A stretch of 64,000 nucleotides of DNA, from NCBI RefSeq assembly GCF_052119585.1, contig NZ_JBGQOJ010000005.1, positions 124,001 through 188,000 on the forward strand. The letters are read 5' to 3'. Source of the DNA: JBGQOJ01 sp052119585 (lineage in GTDB: Bacteria > Pseudomonadota > Alphaproteobacteria > Rhodobacterales > Rhodobacteraceae). This document shows, in pieces, positions 42,903 to 51,524 of this stretch. The notes below the pieces were generated by a model. It ran no database searches. It was not told the origin of the DNA and saw nothing but the letters and a program-made list of their open reading frames with translations. Within the stretch, counting starts at the first letter, position 1; each line of letters opens with the position of its first letter. Position numbers and translations under genes: made by a program.

Positions 42903-43358
42903 TCAGGCGTTGCGCTGGAACAGGTCTTTCGCGACGATCCGCGGCAGGTCTTGCTCGGATTCGTGCAGCAGGTTCTTGCGATACTCGCCAAGGATCTTTT
43001 CCTTCAGCAGGTTCGGATATTCCTTGCGCAGAATGCCCAGCATTTCAGGCTCGGAAAAAACCGCCAGCTGGTCAAAATCGCCCGCCCGCCTGTGGGTTTC
43101 CAGCACTGACAGCACCTCTTTTGCAAAGGCGCGTTCGTCCTCGAATACCGGATCTGAACCATAGGCCATCGCCGACCGCCGGTCGCCGACCGAGGCAAAG
43201 CTGCGGCCCGGTTTGTCGGACATGATGTCCTTCAGGTGCCGGTTCTCGGAGCGCAGGACAAGCTCGGCCTCTGTGGTGGAGCCGTCCCGTCCCAGATTAC
43301 GCAAAATACGCGCACGCGTGGAATTCAGGACAAGGACCCATAATTTTTCGTTTTTCAT
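42903..43358 (-). CDS. Host-attachment family protein
   Basis: 151-residue protein of the Host_attach family (annotated in plants bacteria as required for attachment to host cells): WVLVLNSTRARIL at the start, DKPGRSFASVGDRRSAM and a C-terminal ILGEYRKNLLHE are typical. Members also appear in stress regulons and have an eRF1/archaeal-ribosome-factor-like fold. The ATG at 43358 gives the normal N-terminus; the frame is open far upstream but runs through the FNR boxes. Confidence 0.82.
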   Translation of the reverse strand: MKNEKLWVLVLNSTRARILRNLGRDGSTTEAELVLRSENRHLKDIMSDKPGRSFASVGDRRSAMAYGSDPVFEDERAFAKEVLSVLETHRRAGDFDQLAVFSEPEMLGILRKEYPNLLKEKILGEYRKNLLHESEQDLPRIVAKDLFQRNA

Positions 43359-43415
43359 GATCTGCAATCCTAAATTGACAATGCCCAAACATCGCACCGT
43401 CGGGCCATTGGCACA

Positions 43416-43429
43416 TTGATCACTGTCAA
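43416..43429. promoter_or_regulatory. FNR-type box 8
   Basis: TTGATCACTGTCAA, exact FNR match, 57 bases before the host-attachment family gene, which runs leftward. Confidence 0.72.
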
Positions 43430-43460
43430 AAAGCGCCCCGCAGTTTCGGGCGGTGCGCTT

Positions 43461-43474
43461 TTGACGGTCGTCAA
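43461..43474. promoter_or_regulatory. FNR-type box 9
   Basis: TTGACGGTCGTCAA, exact FNR match, 72 bases before the cytochrome c gene, which runs rightward. With box 8 it forms a divergent pair 45 bases apart. Confidence 0.75.
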
Positions 43475-43546
43475 TGTGCGGGTCCGAAAACGACGTAGGC
43501 TTGAACAGTTGGATTTTAGAAATTTTATCGCGAAGGAGGAATCGTA

Positions 43547-43969
43547 ATGACACATCTACCTGTTCTGGCATCCGTTCTGACCGTCTTTGCCTTGGCGCAG
43601 GCACCCGCAGCGCATGCGCAAAATCTGGGAGAGCGCGAATTCATGGATCATTGCGCGGCATGCCACGGGGCCTCGGGCACGGGCGACGGGGTAATGCAGG
43701 AATTCATGAACACAAAGCCGTCCGACCTGACCGTTTTGCAAAAGAACAATGGCGGCGTTTTTCCGGTGTCGGCGATCTTTGAAACCATTGCCGGCGATGG
43801 CCCCGCAGGCGTGCATGGCACCCGCGAGATGCCCGCCTGGGGGCAACGCTACCGCGTGCGCGCGCCCGATCAGTTGGGGTGGGATTATTCGCCCGAAGAT
43901 CGCGAACAGTTTGTGCGCGGCCGGATACTGGCGCTGATCGAATATATCTCGACGCTTCAGGTAGAGTGA
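43547..43969 (+). CDS. Small c-type cytochrome
   Basis: 140-residue exported monohaem cytochrome with signal peptide MTHLPVLASVLTVFALAQ...AHAQ and one CAACH motif in FMDHCAACHGASGTGDG. It is the same length as the cytochrome at 27764 and shares its overall plan, including the long loop with Trp/Tyr before the C-terminal helix. Probably a periplasmic electron carrier for microaerobic respiration or for peroxide/NO reduction; partner unknown. Confidence 0.88.
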   Translation: MTHLPVLASVLTVFALAQAPAAHAQNLGEREFMDHCAACHGASGTGDGVMQEFMNTKPSDLTVLQKNNGGVFPVSAIFETIAGDGPAGVHGTREMPAWGQRYRVRAPDQLGWDYSPEDREQFVRGRILALIEYISTLQVE

Positions 43970-43990
43970 CGCGGGGCGTTTTGCCCCGTG

Positions 43991-44036
43991 AACACCGTCA
44001 CCGCCCGAAAGGCACCATGGGCGGTGACGGTGTTTT
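43991..44036. terminator. Strong bidirectional hairpin
   Basis: Perfect 16-base stem AACACCGTCACCGCCC / GGGCGGTGACGGTGTT with a 12-base loop, between the convergent cytochrome and phosphoesterase genes. A smaller hairpin (CGGGGC...GCCCCG) lies just before it. Confidence 0.8.
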
Positions 44037-44053
44037 GCCCATGGATCACGGCG

Positions 44054-44572
44054 TCATTCCGGGCCTTCCTCGCGCTTGATGTCATCCAGAGATCGCCCAC
44101 TTAGCACCGAATATGGAAACGATATCAGAGGTTTGCGCCGGGCGTCCGCATGTTCGTCCTGCACCTTTGTCAACAGCCAGCGCGGCTGGCCCCCGTCGCC
44201 GCCGCGTTGCAGAATATACCCGCCCTTCAGTTTTTTCCCGTCAAGTTGGATCACCGCGTGCCCCGCGCCAAGTGCGGTGTCGATGGGCTGTGGCTTGCCG
44301 TCTTTTTCGGTGATGTTGCGATAGGTTCCGATGTCCCAGACCAGCACGGTTCCGCTGCCGTATTGACCTTCGGGAATGTAGCCTTCGAAGGTGGCGTAAT
44401 CCAGTTCGTGATCGGCCGTGGGGATTGCCAGCCGCTTTTGCGCGGGATCGGTGGATGGGCCTTTCGGCAAGGCCCATGACCGCAACACACCGCCGACCTC
44501 GATCCGGAAATCGTAATGCAGATGTGTTGCGTCATGCTTCTGGATCGAGAAGATAGGATCGGTATCGCCCAT
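44054..44572 (-). CDS. Stand-alone LigD-type 3'-phosphoesterase
   Basis: 172-residue protein equal to the phosphoesterase domain of the bacterial end-joining ligase LigD. Active-site residues are in HDATHLHYDFRIE and in DHELDYATFEGYIPEGQYG; WALPKGPS is also conserved. The domain removes 3' phosphates or ribonucleotides from DNA ends. Ligase and polymerase domains are absent and no Ku gene is near. It is 18 bases after the CYTH-like gene and shares its FNR-driven promoter. Confidence 0.88.
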   Translation of the reverse strand: MGDTDPIFSIQKHDATHLHYDFRIEVGGVLRSWALPKGPSTDPAQKRLAIPTADHELDYATFEGYIPEGQYGSGTVLVWDIGTYRNITEKDGKPQPIDTALGAGHAVIQLDGKKLKGGYILQRGGDGGQPRWLLTKVQDEHADARRKPLISFPYSVLSGRSLDDIKREEGPE

Positions 44573-44590
44573 AAGAACCAGCCAATCCGT

Positions 44591-45262
44591 TCAGATGAAG
44601 GCCGCAAAGTCCGGCATCGGTTCCGGTGTCATCATCCCCAGCCGTCGCGGCGACAGCACCTCGCCAAAGGACTGGTTCGGGTAGATCGCAAGGCCCAGCT
44701 CCGACACCGCCTCCAGCGCAAGATGCGGGTCTTCGTCCTCGACCGATATGCTTAACGCGCGGAATTGGTCACGGGTGACGAAGGTGATGCCCGCGCGGGT
44801 TGATCCGCGTTGGAATGTGATGGTCGATTTGTCCACCGTCTCGATGCGGGGGGTGGCATGGGTGGCGGCCAGATAGGCCATCAGATGCGCGGGCGAACGT
44901 CCGGCGCGGGTGTCGGGCGCAACCGTCAGGCCCAGTTCCGTGGCAAAGGTGCCAAGGCTGCTCCGGCTGAGGGGGAAGTCGTCCGACAGGACAAGTTCCC
45001 AATATTGAAGAGGATAAGACGTTGCGCGCAGCGCTTTGATTTCAAGGCGATTTCCATCGCGAAGCTTGGCAAGGTGACGGTCGCTGGATGGCGATACAAG
45101 ATAGATGTCCGACCGGACCTCTGCCTTGGTCAACAGCCAGTCGCGTTGCAGCAGTGACGCCGCTTGCGGCAGGTCCGCGGGCCAGCAGCGGAACTCGTAG
45201 CGGCCCGGAACCTGTCGGGGTGTCGGACGGCCGGACAACATGACGAACGCGGCGCTTGTCAT
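44591..45262 (-). CDS. Hypothetical protein, possibly CYTH-like
   Basis: 223-residue soluble protein without a sure family. A stretch with YEFRCW, RSDIYLV, AKLRDG and LEIKAL recalls the charged beta-strand pattern of CYTH triphosphate-tunnel enzymes, but the standard ExExK opening is not exact, so this is only a suggestion. AAGGAGA before the ATG at 45262 fixes the start. It is the first gene of a two-gene leftward unit with the phosphoesterase, under FNR box 10. Confidence 0.6.
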   Translation of the reverse strand: MTSAAFVMLSGRPTPRQVPGRYEFRCWPADLPQAASLLQRDWLLTKAEVRSDIYLVSPSSDRHLAKLRDGNRLEIKALRATSYPLQYWELVLSDDFPLSRSSLGTFATELGLTVAPDTRAGRSPAHLMAYLAATHATPRIETVDKSTITFQRGSTRAGITFVTRDQFRALSISVEDEDPHLALEAVSELGLAIYPNQSFGEVLSPRRLGMMTPEPMPDFAAFI

Positions 45263-45337
45263 CTTCTGTGTCTCCTTGATCGTTTCACGTGATAGGCCCG
45301 ACACGGTTAATCTGGCGGAAAATACCGCGCCCGGTCA

Positions 45338-45351
45338 TTGACCGTCGTCAA
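45338..45351. promoter_or_regulatory. FNR-type box 10
   Basis: TTGACCGTCGTCAA, exact FNR match, 75 bases before the CYTH-like gene (leftward). Identical in all 14 bases to box 12. Confidence 0.75.
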
Positions 45352-45412
45352 CGCGTGTCGGTGCCTGTCAACGCGGGCGCGGGTCGAAAAACCCACTGTG
45401 CGGGGCGATGCC

Positions 45413-45426
45413 TTGATGCGCGTCAA
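45413..45426. promoter_or_regulatory. FNR-type box 11
   Basis: TTGATGCGCGTCAA, exact FNR match, 61 bases before the phasin-like gene (rightward). Confidence 0.75.
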
Positions 45427-45487
45427 GTCGGAACCGGGGATTCCTTGATACTATGATTTTTTCAACGCCATATGCAGGGGGTTCCAA

Positions 45488-45841
45488 ATGGCCGATCAGA
45501 CAAAACCCAACCAGACACCGAAAGACCCGGCGACGGCGATGACAGAGGCCTTCGCCGCGATCCAGAAATCCGGCATGATGCCGATGACGTGGTTCGGCGC
45601 GGCAATGGCCGAGAAAATGGCGGAAATCAACAGTGAATGCGCCCAGTTCATCGCCGATCGCATCAAGGAAGACGTGCAAACCCAGCATCGTATGCTGCAT
45701 TGCAAGGATATGGATCAGATCAAGACGGTCCAGACCGAATTCCTGAACAAGGCGATAGAGCAATACACCGCCGAAACCGGAAAGTTGGTGCAGTTGAGCC
45801 AGAAGATGATGGACGATTTGCTGAACGCCAAGCGCACCTGA
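45488..45841 (+). CDS. Phasin-like protein
   Basis: 117-residue all-helical protein with an amphipathic pattern: FAAIQKSGMMPMTWFGAAMAEKM (in pieces) and IKTVQTEFLNKAIEQYTAETGKLVQLSQKMM, as in phasins that coat polyhydroxyalkanoate granules. The match is by pattern rather than exact motif. Under its own FNR box, it would link carbon storage to low oxygen. A GGGGTTCC region precedes the ATG; the ribosome site is weak. Monocistronic. Confidence 0.75.
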   Translation: MADQTKPNQTPKDPATAMTEAFAAIQKSGMMPMTWFGAAMAEKMAEINSECAQFIADRIKEDVQTQHRMLHCKDMDQIKTVQTEFLNKAIEQYTAETGKLVQLSQKMMDDLLNAKRT

Positions 45842-45862
45842 GCATCGCCTGTTTCGATCTGT

Positions 45863-45890
45863 GGCGGCGTCCGTGTGGCGCCGTTTTCTT
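45863..45890 (+). terminator. Probable terminator after the phasin-like gene
   Basis: Short stem CGGCG / CGCCG followed by TTTTCTTT, between convergent genes. Confidence 0.55.
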
Positions 45891-45900
45891 TATCGCGCGT

Positions 45901-47112
45901 TCACATATCCGCGCGGTCGATGACCCGCACCCCGTCGGCAATCTTGTCGCTGGGGTGGGTGATAACCGGCTGTCCCGGCTCCAGACCGCCCAGCACCTGC
46001 GCAAAGGTGCCATTGCGCCGCCCGATCTGGACAGGCGTCAGCCGCGCCCGCCCGTCCTGAACGGTGAAGACGGCCCAGTCCTCCTGGTGGCGAAACAGCG
46101 CGCTCAGCGGCGCCTGCAACTCGTCCGGCGACCGCCATTCGGTGATCCGCAGGAACACCGCAAACCCGTCGGCCAGCCCGGCGCGGTCCTGAGGTGGAGA
46201 GGTCAAATCGAATGTCGCCTCGACCCGCTGTTCCTCGATCCCCAGGGCCGACACCTTGGTTCGTGCCGAGGGATCGACGCTGCGCAGGGTCGCGTGAAGG
46301 GGCAGGGGGCCGCCCCAGCGTTCGACCACGGTATCGGCACCCGCCGCAAGACGCACGGCGTCGCTGGACAACAGGTCCGCCACGATTTCCAGATTGTCGG
46401 TCTGCCCGATGGACACCAGCCGGGTGCCCGCCGAGACGGTATGTTCGCTGACGACATCGACCGCCAGAACCGATCCGCTGATCGGGGCATCGATGCGGAC
46501 GCAACAACTTTCGGGCGGCGGGGTGGCGCCGTTCGGTTCGATCAACGCGGCCTGCGCGCGGGACAGCGCGCTGTTGGCCATCGCCAACCCAGAGGCGGCG
46601 GTTTCAAGTGCGGCTTTCTTGATCTCAAGGCGCTGTGCCGCGTCCTCCAGCTGGGTGACAGAGGCGACCCCGCGCGTCACCAGCGTCTGGGTGCGGTCGT
46701 ACTGGGACCGGGCATAGCCGAGTTCCTCGTTGGCCTGATGGTATTGGCTGTTGGCGATGCGCAGTGCGGATTGGGCCTCTTGCACGGCGGCCTCTGCCTG
46801 AAGGCGCGTGCGGCGGTCCAGCAGGGCGGGTGCCACGGGCTGCACCACGGCCACCACGGTTTCCCCTTGGGTGACCTTGTCGCCCACCGCGACAGGGGCA
46901 CGTTGCGCGGTGCCGGATATGGGGCTGTAGATGTCATAGATGTCGCGGATCCGTGTCTTGCCGTCGGCATTGACCGTCTGTTCCATCGGTCCGCGTGTGA
47001 CGGTTTTCAGGTCAACGGGCACCGGTTCGGGCCAGACCGCGACGCCGATCAGGGCCGCTAGGGCGATGGCCCCGACGCCCGAGATAAGAATTGTTCGTGT
47101 GTTCAATGCCAT
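45901..47112 (-). CDS. HlyD-like periplasmic adaptor of an ABC efflux system
   Basis: 403-residue membrane fusion protein. A single N-terminal membrane anchor (ILISGVGAIALAALIGVAVW) is followed by a biotinyl-lipoyl half (YSPISGTAQRAPVAVGDKVTQGE, in pieces), a long coiled coil (about residues 90-190) and the second lipoyl half with RIDAPISGSVL. It would bridge the FtsX-like permease to the outer membrane or act as a periplasmic partner. Lies four bases after the permease gene; last of a five-gene leftward operon. Confidence 0.88.
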   Translation of the reverse strand: MALNTRTILISGVGAIALAALIGVAVWPEPVPVDLKTVTRGPMEQTVNADGKTRIRDIYDIYSPISGTAQRAPVAVGDKVTQGETVVAVVQPVAPALLDRRTRLQAEAAVQEAQSALRIANSQYHQANEELGYARSQYDRTQTLVTRGVASVTQLEDAAQRLEIKKAALETAASGLAMANSALSRAQAALIEPNGATPPPESCCVRIDAPISGSVLAVDVVSEHTVSAGTRLVSIGQTDNLEIVADLLSSDAVRLAAGADTVVERWGGPLPLHATLRSVDPSARTKVSALGIEEQRVEATFDLTSPPQDRAGLADGFAVFLRITEWRSPDELQAPLSALFRHQEDWAVFTVQDGRARLTPVQIGRRNGTFAQVLGGLEPGQPVITHPSDKIADGVRVIDRADM

Positions 47113-47116
47113 AGCT

Positions 47117-49492
47117 TCATTCCCGTGTTTTCAGAACGGCCACAAGGTCAAGCCGGTCAAGCCTGCGGCGCACCACAAGTGCGGCACCGAACGCGGCCCC
47201 CAGAACCACCAGACTGGCGGTGGCGAAGGTCGAGGGCTGCAAGACAAAAGGGATCGCATAAAGGTCGCTGGCCGACCCTTGCGCGACAATTTTGGCGATC
47301 AGCGCGCCAAGCAGCCATCCGACCGGTTGCGCCAGCACCGCCAGAAGCATGGTTTCCCCGACAAGGATCAGCGAGACCTCGGCGCGGGTGAACCCGAGGA
47401 TGCGCAGACTGGCCAGTTCGCGGGCGCGTTCGGACAATTGTATCCGCGCGCCGTTATAGCTGACGCCGATGGTGATCAGCACCCCGATGGTGATGTAGAC
47501 GGTGGTCATGATGATGACATTCTCGCGGATGGTCTCCTGAAACGAGCGCCGGGCGTGGGTCAGCATGGTCACGCTGGTGATCTTGGGGATGTCCTTGATC
47601 GCGGCATGAAACGCATCCTCCTGCGCGGCATCAAGCGTCACATGCGCAACCGAGACCTGCGGGATCTGCCGCAACAGGGTGCCAAGGGCCGATAGATCCA
47701 TATAGGCGCCAAGGCCGACAAACAGCGGCACCGTGCCGGCCACGGTCACCCGCGTCGTTTCCCGGCGGCCCGTCATGAACCGGATATCGACCGCGCCGCC
47801 CGCCGCCACATTCAGATGCGCGGCAAGACGGTCCGACAGGATGATCCCCCTGGGCGGGGCGTTCAGAACGCGGCCTGCGTCGTCTATCACGCGGGCAAGG
47901 TCGGGGTCGGGCCTGCGGGCCTCGATCACCGTGCGCTTGGACAGGTGGCCGTGCGACAGGGTGACGGGAACCGCCTGCTGCCCCTCGACCTGCAACACAC
48001 CGGGCAGGCGGCGCACCTCCTCCAGCACGCTTTCCGAAAGGTCGCCGGTGAAGGCCAGCGTGGCGGTTTGCCGGTTCGACTGGGTAAAGGACCGGTCCAT
48101 CAGGCTGTCCAGCGCGTCGTTGAAAAAGCCGGAACTGACCAGAATAGCGACCGACATCGCCAGACCAAGCACGGTCAGCCCCGACCGCACGGGCCATCGC
48201 GTCAGGCTGCGAAATATCATCATTCCCGATTGCCGCATCCCCAGCGCCGACAGGCCGCGGTCCAGAAACCCGCGCGAGAAATGCGGCGGGGCGGGCGGGG
48301 CCATGGCAACTGCGGGTGCCAGCAGCGCGGCCTTCAGCGCACTGCGCACCGCGCCCAGCAGCGCCGCCGCCACCCCCAGCACCCCCGAAACGGCATAGGC
48401 GACATAGGACGCCCGATACATCAGGAACGGAAAGTCGAAGAACCGCGCGTAAAGCGCCGCCATGCCATGCGCCAGCCACGCGCCCACGATCCAGCCGATC
48501 CCGACACCGCCGACCGCGATCAGCCCCGCCAGAACCAGATAGTGCATGCAGATCTGACCGTTGGTATAGCCGATCGCCTTCAACAGCCCGATCTCGCTGC
48601 GCTCCAACGAGATGATCCGCCCGATGACCATATTGACCAGAAACGCGGCTATGCCGAAGAAGATCGGCGGCATCACATAGACCATGGTGTGCAACTGCTG
48701 GATCTCGGCGTCGATGAAGGCGTTGGATTCCTGTTGCGACCGGTCATAGGCCCCCAGACCGCCGTATGGGGCCAGAAGGGCGTCCAGACGGTCGATCACC
48801 TCGTCCTTGCGGGCGTCCATGCTCAGTTTCAGGCTGACCGTGTTGAACGCGCCGGTCATGTCATAGGCCGCGGCGGCCTCGGGTTCAGGCATCCACAAAA
48901 TGCCGAAGGATGAGTTATCGGGCATCATGGCGCCGGGTCCAAGGGTATAGATGAACTCTGGCGACAAAACGGTGCCGGTGATGGTCAGACTGCGACGGCT
49001 GCCGTTCAGGTTGGCGGCGATGGTATCCCCCGCGACCAGACCGCTTGCGATGGCGAAAGGCGCGTTGACCACGATCTCGTCCCGCGCGCCGGACAAGGGC
49101 ATACGACCTGTGCGCAGGACCGGAACGTTCAGGCGCGGTTCCCTGTCGGGGGGCAGGGACAGAATGCGCCCGACCGTGGTTTGCAGCCGCCCCGGCACAT
49201 CCAGTATCGCGCTGCCGGTCACCCGCGCCTCTGCCGCCCAGACGCCGTCGATCGCCTCTATGTCGCGCATCAGCGACAAGGGCGCGCGGCGCACCTGCGC
49301 AAAGACATCGGCAAAACGGTTCCGCTCGTAATAGGCGCTGCGGGTGTCGTCCAATGACCGGTACATGCCGAAACCCGTCAACATGATCGCGACACCGCAG
49401 GCCAGAACAAGGGCAATCGCCAGCGCCTGCGCCCAAAGTCGAACAAGGTCACGAAACAATTTTTTATCAATGGCATGGACGATGTTTCTCAT
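47117..49492 (-). CDS. FtsX-like ABC permease, double-domain
   Basis: 791-residue permease with an N-terminal membrane helix, a large periplasmic domain, then FtsX-type helices around residues 270-420 and a second set near the C-terminus (VIIMTTVYITIGVLITIGVSYNGARI, in pieces). This is the fused MacB/LolC-like arrangement found in export of lipids, peptides or lipoproteins. The ATG at 49492 is five bases before the ATPase gene end; a longer reading overlaps that gene. Works with the adjacent ATPase and HlyD-like protein. Confidence 0.85.
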   Translation of the reverse strand: MRNIVHAIDKKLFRDLVRLWAQALAIALVLACGVAIMLTGFGMYRSLDDTRSAYYERNRFADVFAQVRRAPLSLMRDIEAIDGVWAAEARVTGSAILDVPGRLQTTVGRILSLPPDREPRLNVPVLRTGRMPLSGARDEIVVNAPFAIASGLVAGDTIAANLNGSRRSLTITGTVLSPEFIYTLGPGAMMPDNSSFGILWMPEPEAAAAYDMTGAFNTVSLKLSMDARKDEVIDRLDALLAPYGGLGAYDRSQQESNAFIDAEIQQLHTMVYVMPPIFFGIAAFLVNMVIGRIISLERSEIGLLKAIGYTNGQICMHYLVLAGLIAVGGVGIGWIVGAWLAHGMAALYARFFDFPFLMYRASYVAYAVSGVLGVAAALLGAVRSALKAALLAPAVAMAPPAPPHFSRGFLDRGLSALGMRQSGMMIFRSLTRWPVRSGLTVLGLAMSVAILVSSGFFNDALDSLMDRSFTQSNRQTATLAFTGDLSESVLEEVRRLPGVLQVEGQQAVPVTLSHGHLSKRTVIEARRPDPDLARVIDDAGRVLNAPPRGIILSDRLAAHLNVAAGGAVDIRFMTGRRETTRVTVAGTVPLFVGLGAYMDLSALGTLLRQIPQVSVAHVTLDAAQEDAFHAAIKDIPKITSVTMLTHARRSFQETIRENVIIMTTVYITIGVLITIGVSYNGARIQLSERARELASLRILGFTRAEVSLILVGETMLLAVLAQPVGWLLGALIAKIVAQGSASDLYAIPFVLQPSTFATASLVVLGAAFGAALVVRRRLDRLDLVAVLKTRE

Positions 49493-49496
49493 GCGA

Positions 49497-50204
49497 TTAC
49501 CACTCGATTTCCGCCGGATCGAGGCGGGTCGCGTTTTCCACGACCTCACTGATGTGGCCATCCTGAAAGCGGATCACGCGGTGCGCCATTTTGCGGATCG
49601 CGGCGTTATGGGTGATGACGATTGTCGTCGTGCCGAACTGTTCGTTGACGTTTTTCAGCGCCTCCAGCACCTGCACGCCGGTCTTGCTGTCCAGCGCGCC
49701 TGTCGGCTCGTCACACAACAAGACATCGGGGCGCTTGGCGATGGCGCGGGCGATGGCGACGCGCTGTTGTTCGCCGCCCGACAGTTCCGCCGGGAAATGA
49801 TCCATGCGGTTGGTCAGCCCGACAAGGGCCAGCGCCTCTGCGGGGTCCATCGGGTCCTTGGCCACATCGGTAACAAGCTGGACGTTTTCGCGGGCGGTCA
49901 GGCTGGCCACCAGATTGTAGAACTGAAAGACAAAGCCGACGTGATCACGCCGGAACCGCGCAAGGCCACGGTCGTTCATTCCGGTCAGTTCCGTGTCGCG
50001 GAACCAGACGCGGCCCTGAGTGGCGTGATCCAGCCCGCCGAGGATGTTCAAAAGCGTCGATTTCCCGCTGCCCGACGGGCCAAGCAAAACGGCCAGTTCG
50101 CCCGAAAACAGCGCAAGGTCCACCCCGGCAAGGGCAAAGACCTTGACCGTTCCGGTGTCGTAGACCTTGGTCAGCCCTTCGGTTCTGAAAACCGTCTCAG
50201 ACAT
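49497..50204 (-). CDS. ABC ATPase, LolD/MacB type
   Basis: 235-residue ATPase with Walker A GPSGSGKST, Q-loop FVFQFYNLVASLT, signature LSGGEQQRV and Walker B VLLCDEPTGALD. This is the LolD/MacB subgroup that powers FtsX-like permeases. The ATG at 50204 gives the normal family N-terminus (MSETVFRTEGLTKVY). It precedes the permease gene by four bases. Confidence 0.9.
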   Translation of the reverse strand: MSETVFRTEGLTKVYDTGTVKVFALAGVDLALFSGELAVLLGPSGSGKSTLLNILGGLDHATQGRVWFRDTELTGMNDRGLARFRRDHVGFVFQFYNLVASLTARENVQLVTDVAKDPMDPAEALALVGLTNRMDHFPAELSGGEQQRVAIARAIAKRPDVLLCDEPTGALDSKTGVQVLEALKNVNEQFGTTTIVITHNAAIRKMAHRVIRFQDGHISEVVENATRLDPAEIEW

Positions 50205-50278
50205 GGTTGGCGTCCTTCCAGGGGGGACACTTGCAGCAATGCCGCGACCCGTCTTTGATGTCGCGCAAGGCCCCCGGC

Positions 50279-51442
50279 CTAGCTGCCGACGAACGAGGAG
50301 TGCCGTTTCGTGCCATTGGCCGTGGTCACGCCAAGATCTTGCAGCAGGGCGATGTATTCCATCAGGTCCGACAGGGTCACGACCCCTTCGAGGCGGCCAT
50401 TGCGCGCGACGAGGAACTTGCGGCGTCCGGTCTTGCCCATCAACTCGAGCAGGTCGATCACGGGGGTGTCGGGCGATACGGTGTTGTCGGGTGAGCTGGG
50501 TTGCATCGCATCCACGACCCGCGTGGTCGGCCATAGGGCGCGGTCCACAGCGCGGATAGCGGCGCTGTCGATATAGCCGTAAAGGCCGTCGGCATCGGTG
50601 ACGGGAACAAAGGAGCGCCCGTGGCCGATCATCATGTCGTCGACAAGGTCGCCGAGACTGGTCAGTGGGCTTGCGTTGATGGTGGAAGTGCTCATCATGC
50701 TGGCGGCGGTCGATCTGGCCAGCGTCGCCTTGATCAGAAGCTGTTGGTAAGACGCCCGCGAGGCGGACATCAGGAACAGGCCGATCAGGATCGGCCAAAG
50801 CCCGATCGCGCCCTGACCACCGACCATGCTGGCGGCGCCCATAAAGATCAGCACCCAGGCAAACACCATGCCCGCTGTGCTGGCAATCTGTGTGGCCCGC
50901 ATCATGTCGCCGGTTTTGCGCCAGATCAACGAGCGCAGCACCCGTCCGCCATCCAAGGGAAAGGCGGGCACCAGGTTGAACAGGGCCAGTGTCAGGTTGA
51001 TGGTGGACAGATAGGCCAGAACCGCCTGCGCCGGTGTCGCCACCGGCATTATCCACGCGCCGATCCCCGCAATCAGGGCCAGCGCGAAACTTGCGGCCGG
51101 TCCGGCAACGGCGATCCAGAATTCGGAATTTGCATCCACCGGTTCTTTTTCAAGCTCGGCCACGCCACCGAAGATGAACAGCGTGATGCCGCCAACCCCG
51201 AGGCCAAAGCGCCGTGCGACAAGGGAATGCGCCAGCTCGTGCAACACAAGGCAGGAGAACAGGCCCAGCATCGCCAGAACCGCCATGGTCAGGTAGGTGT
51301 CGGTCGATTGACCGGGCAGGGTCTCGGGGAACCAGCCGGTGGACAGGGTCCAGACGATCAACGCCGCGATCAACAGCCAGCTGGCGTCGATCCGGATTTC
51401 GAAACCGGCGATGTTGAACAGGCGGACGGCTTTTGAAAACAT
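50279..51442 (-). CDS. Site-2 protease with CBS domains, Rip3-like
   Basis: 387-residue intramembrane metalloprotease. HELAH (68-72) and LDGG (164-167) are the zinc-binding motifs, within about six membrane segments; two CBS domains follow (about residues 235-375). The M50-CBS architecture equals Rip3 (Rv2625c), a DosR-regulon member next to the CBS protein Hrp1. It may cut a membrane-bound regulator in response to nucleotide level; target unknown. Placed between the DUF2267 and the efflux genes in one leftward unit. Confidence 0.88.
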   Translation of the reverse strand: MFSKAVRLFNIAGFEIRIDASWLLIAALIVWTLSTGWFPETLPGQSTDTYLTMAVLAMLGLFSCLVLHELAHSLVARRFGLGVGGITLFIFGGVAELEKEPVDANSEFWIAVAGPAASFALALIAGIGAWIMPVATPAQAVLAYLSTINLTLALFNLVPAFPLDGGRVLRSLIWRKTGDMMRATQIASTAGMVFAWVLIFMGAASMVGGQGAIGLWPILIGLFLMSASRASYQQLLIKATLARSTAASMMSTSTINASPLTSLGDLVDDMMIGHGRSFVPVTDADGLYGYIDSAAIRAVDRALWPTTRVVDAMQPSSPDNTVSPDTPVIDLLELMGKTGRRKFLVARNGRLEGVVTLSDLMEYIALLQDLGVTTANGTKRHSSFVGS

Positions 51443-51524
51443 GGGGCTCTTTCCGGTAGGTGGATGCGGGGGGCGACAGGTACTTTTCGTAGCGGCTTTT
51501 CGTGGCGGCGTTTCGCAGGGGAGC

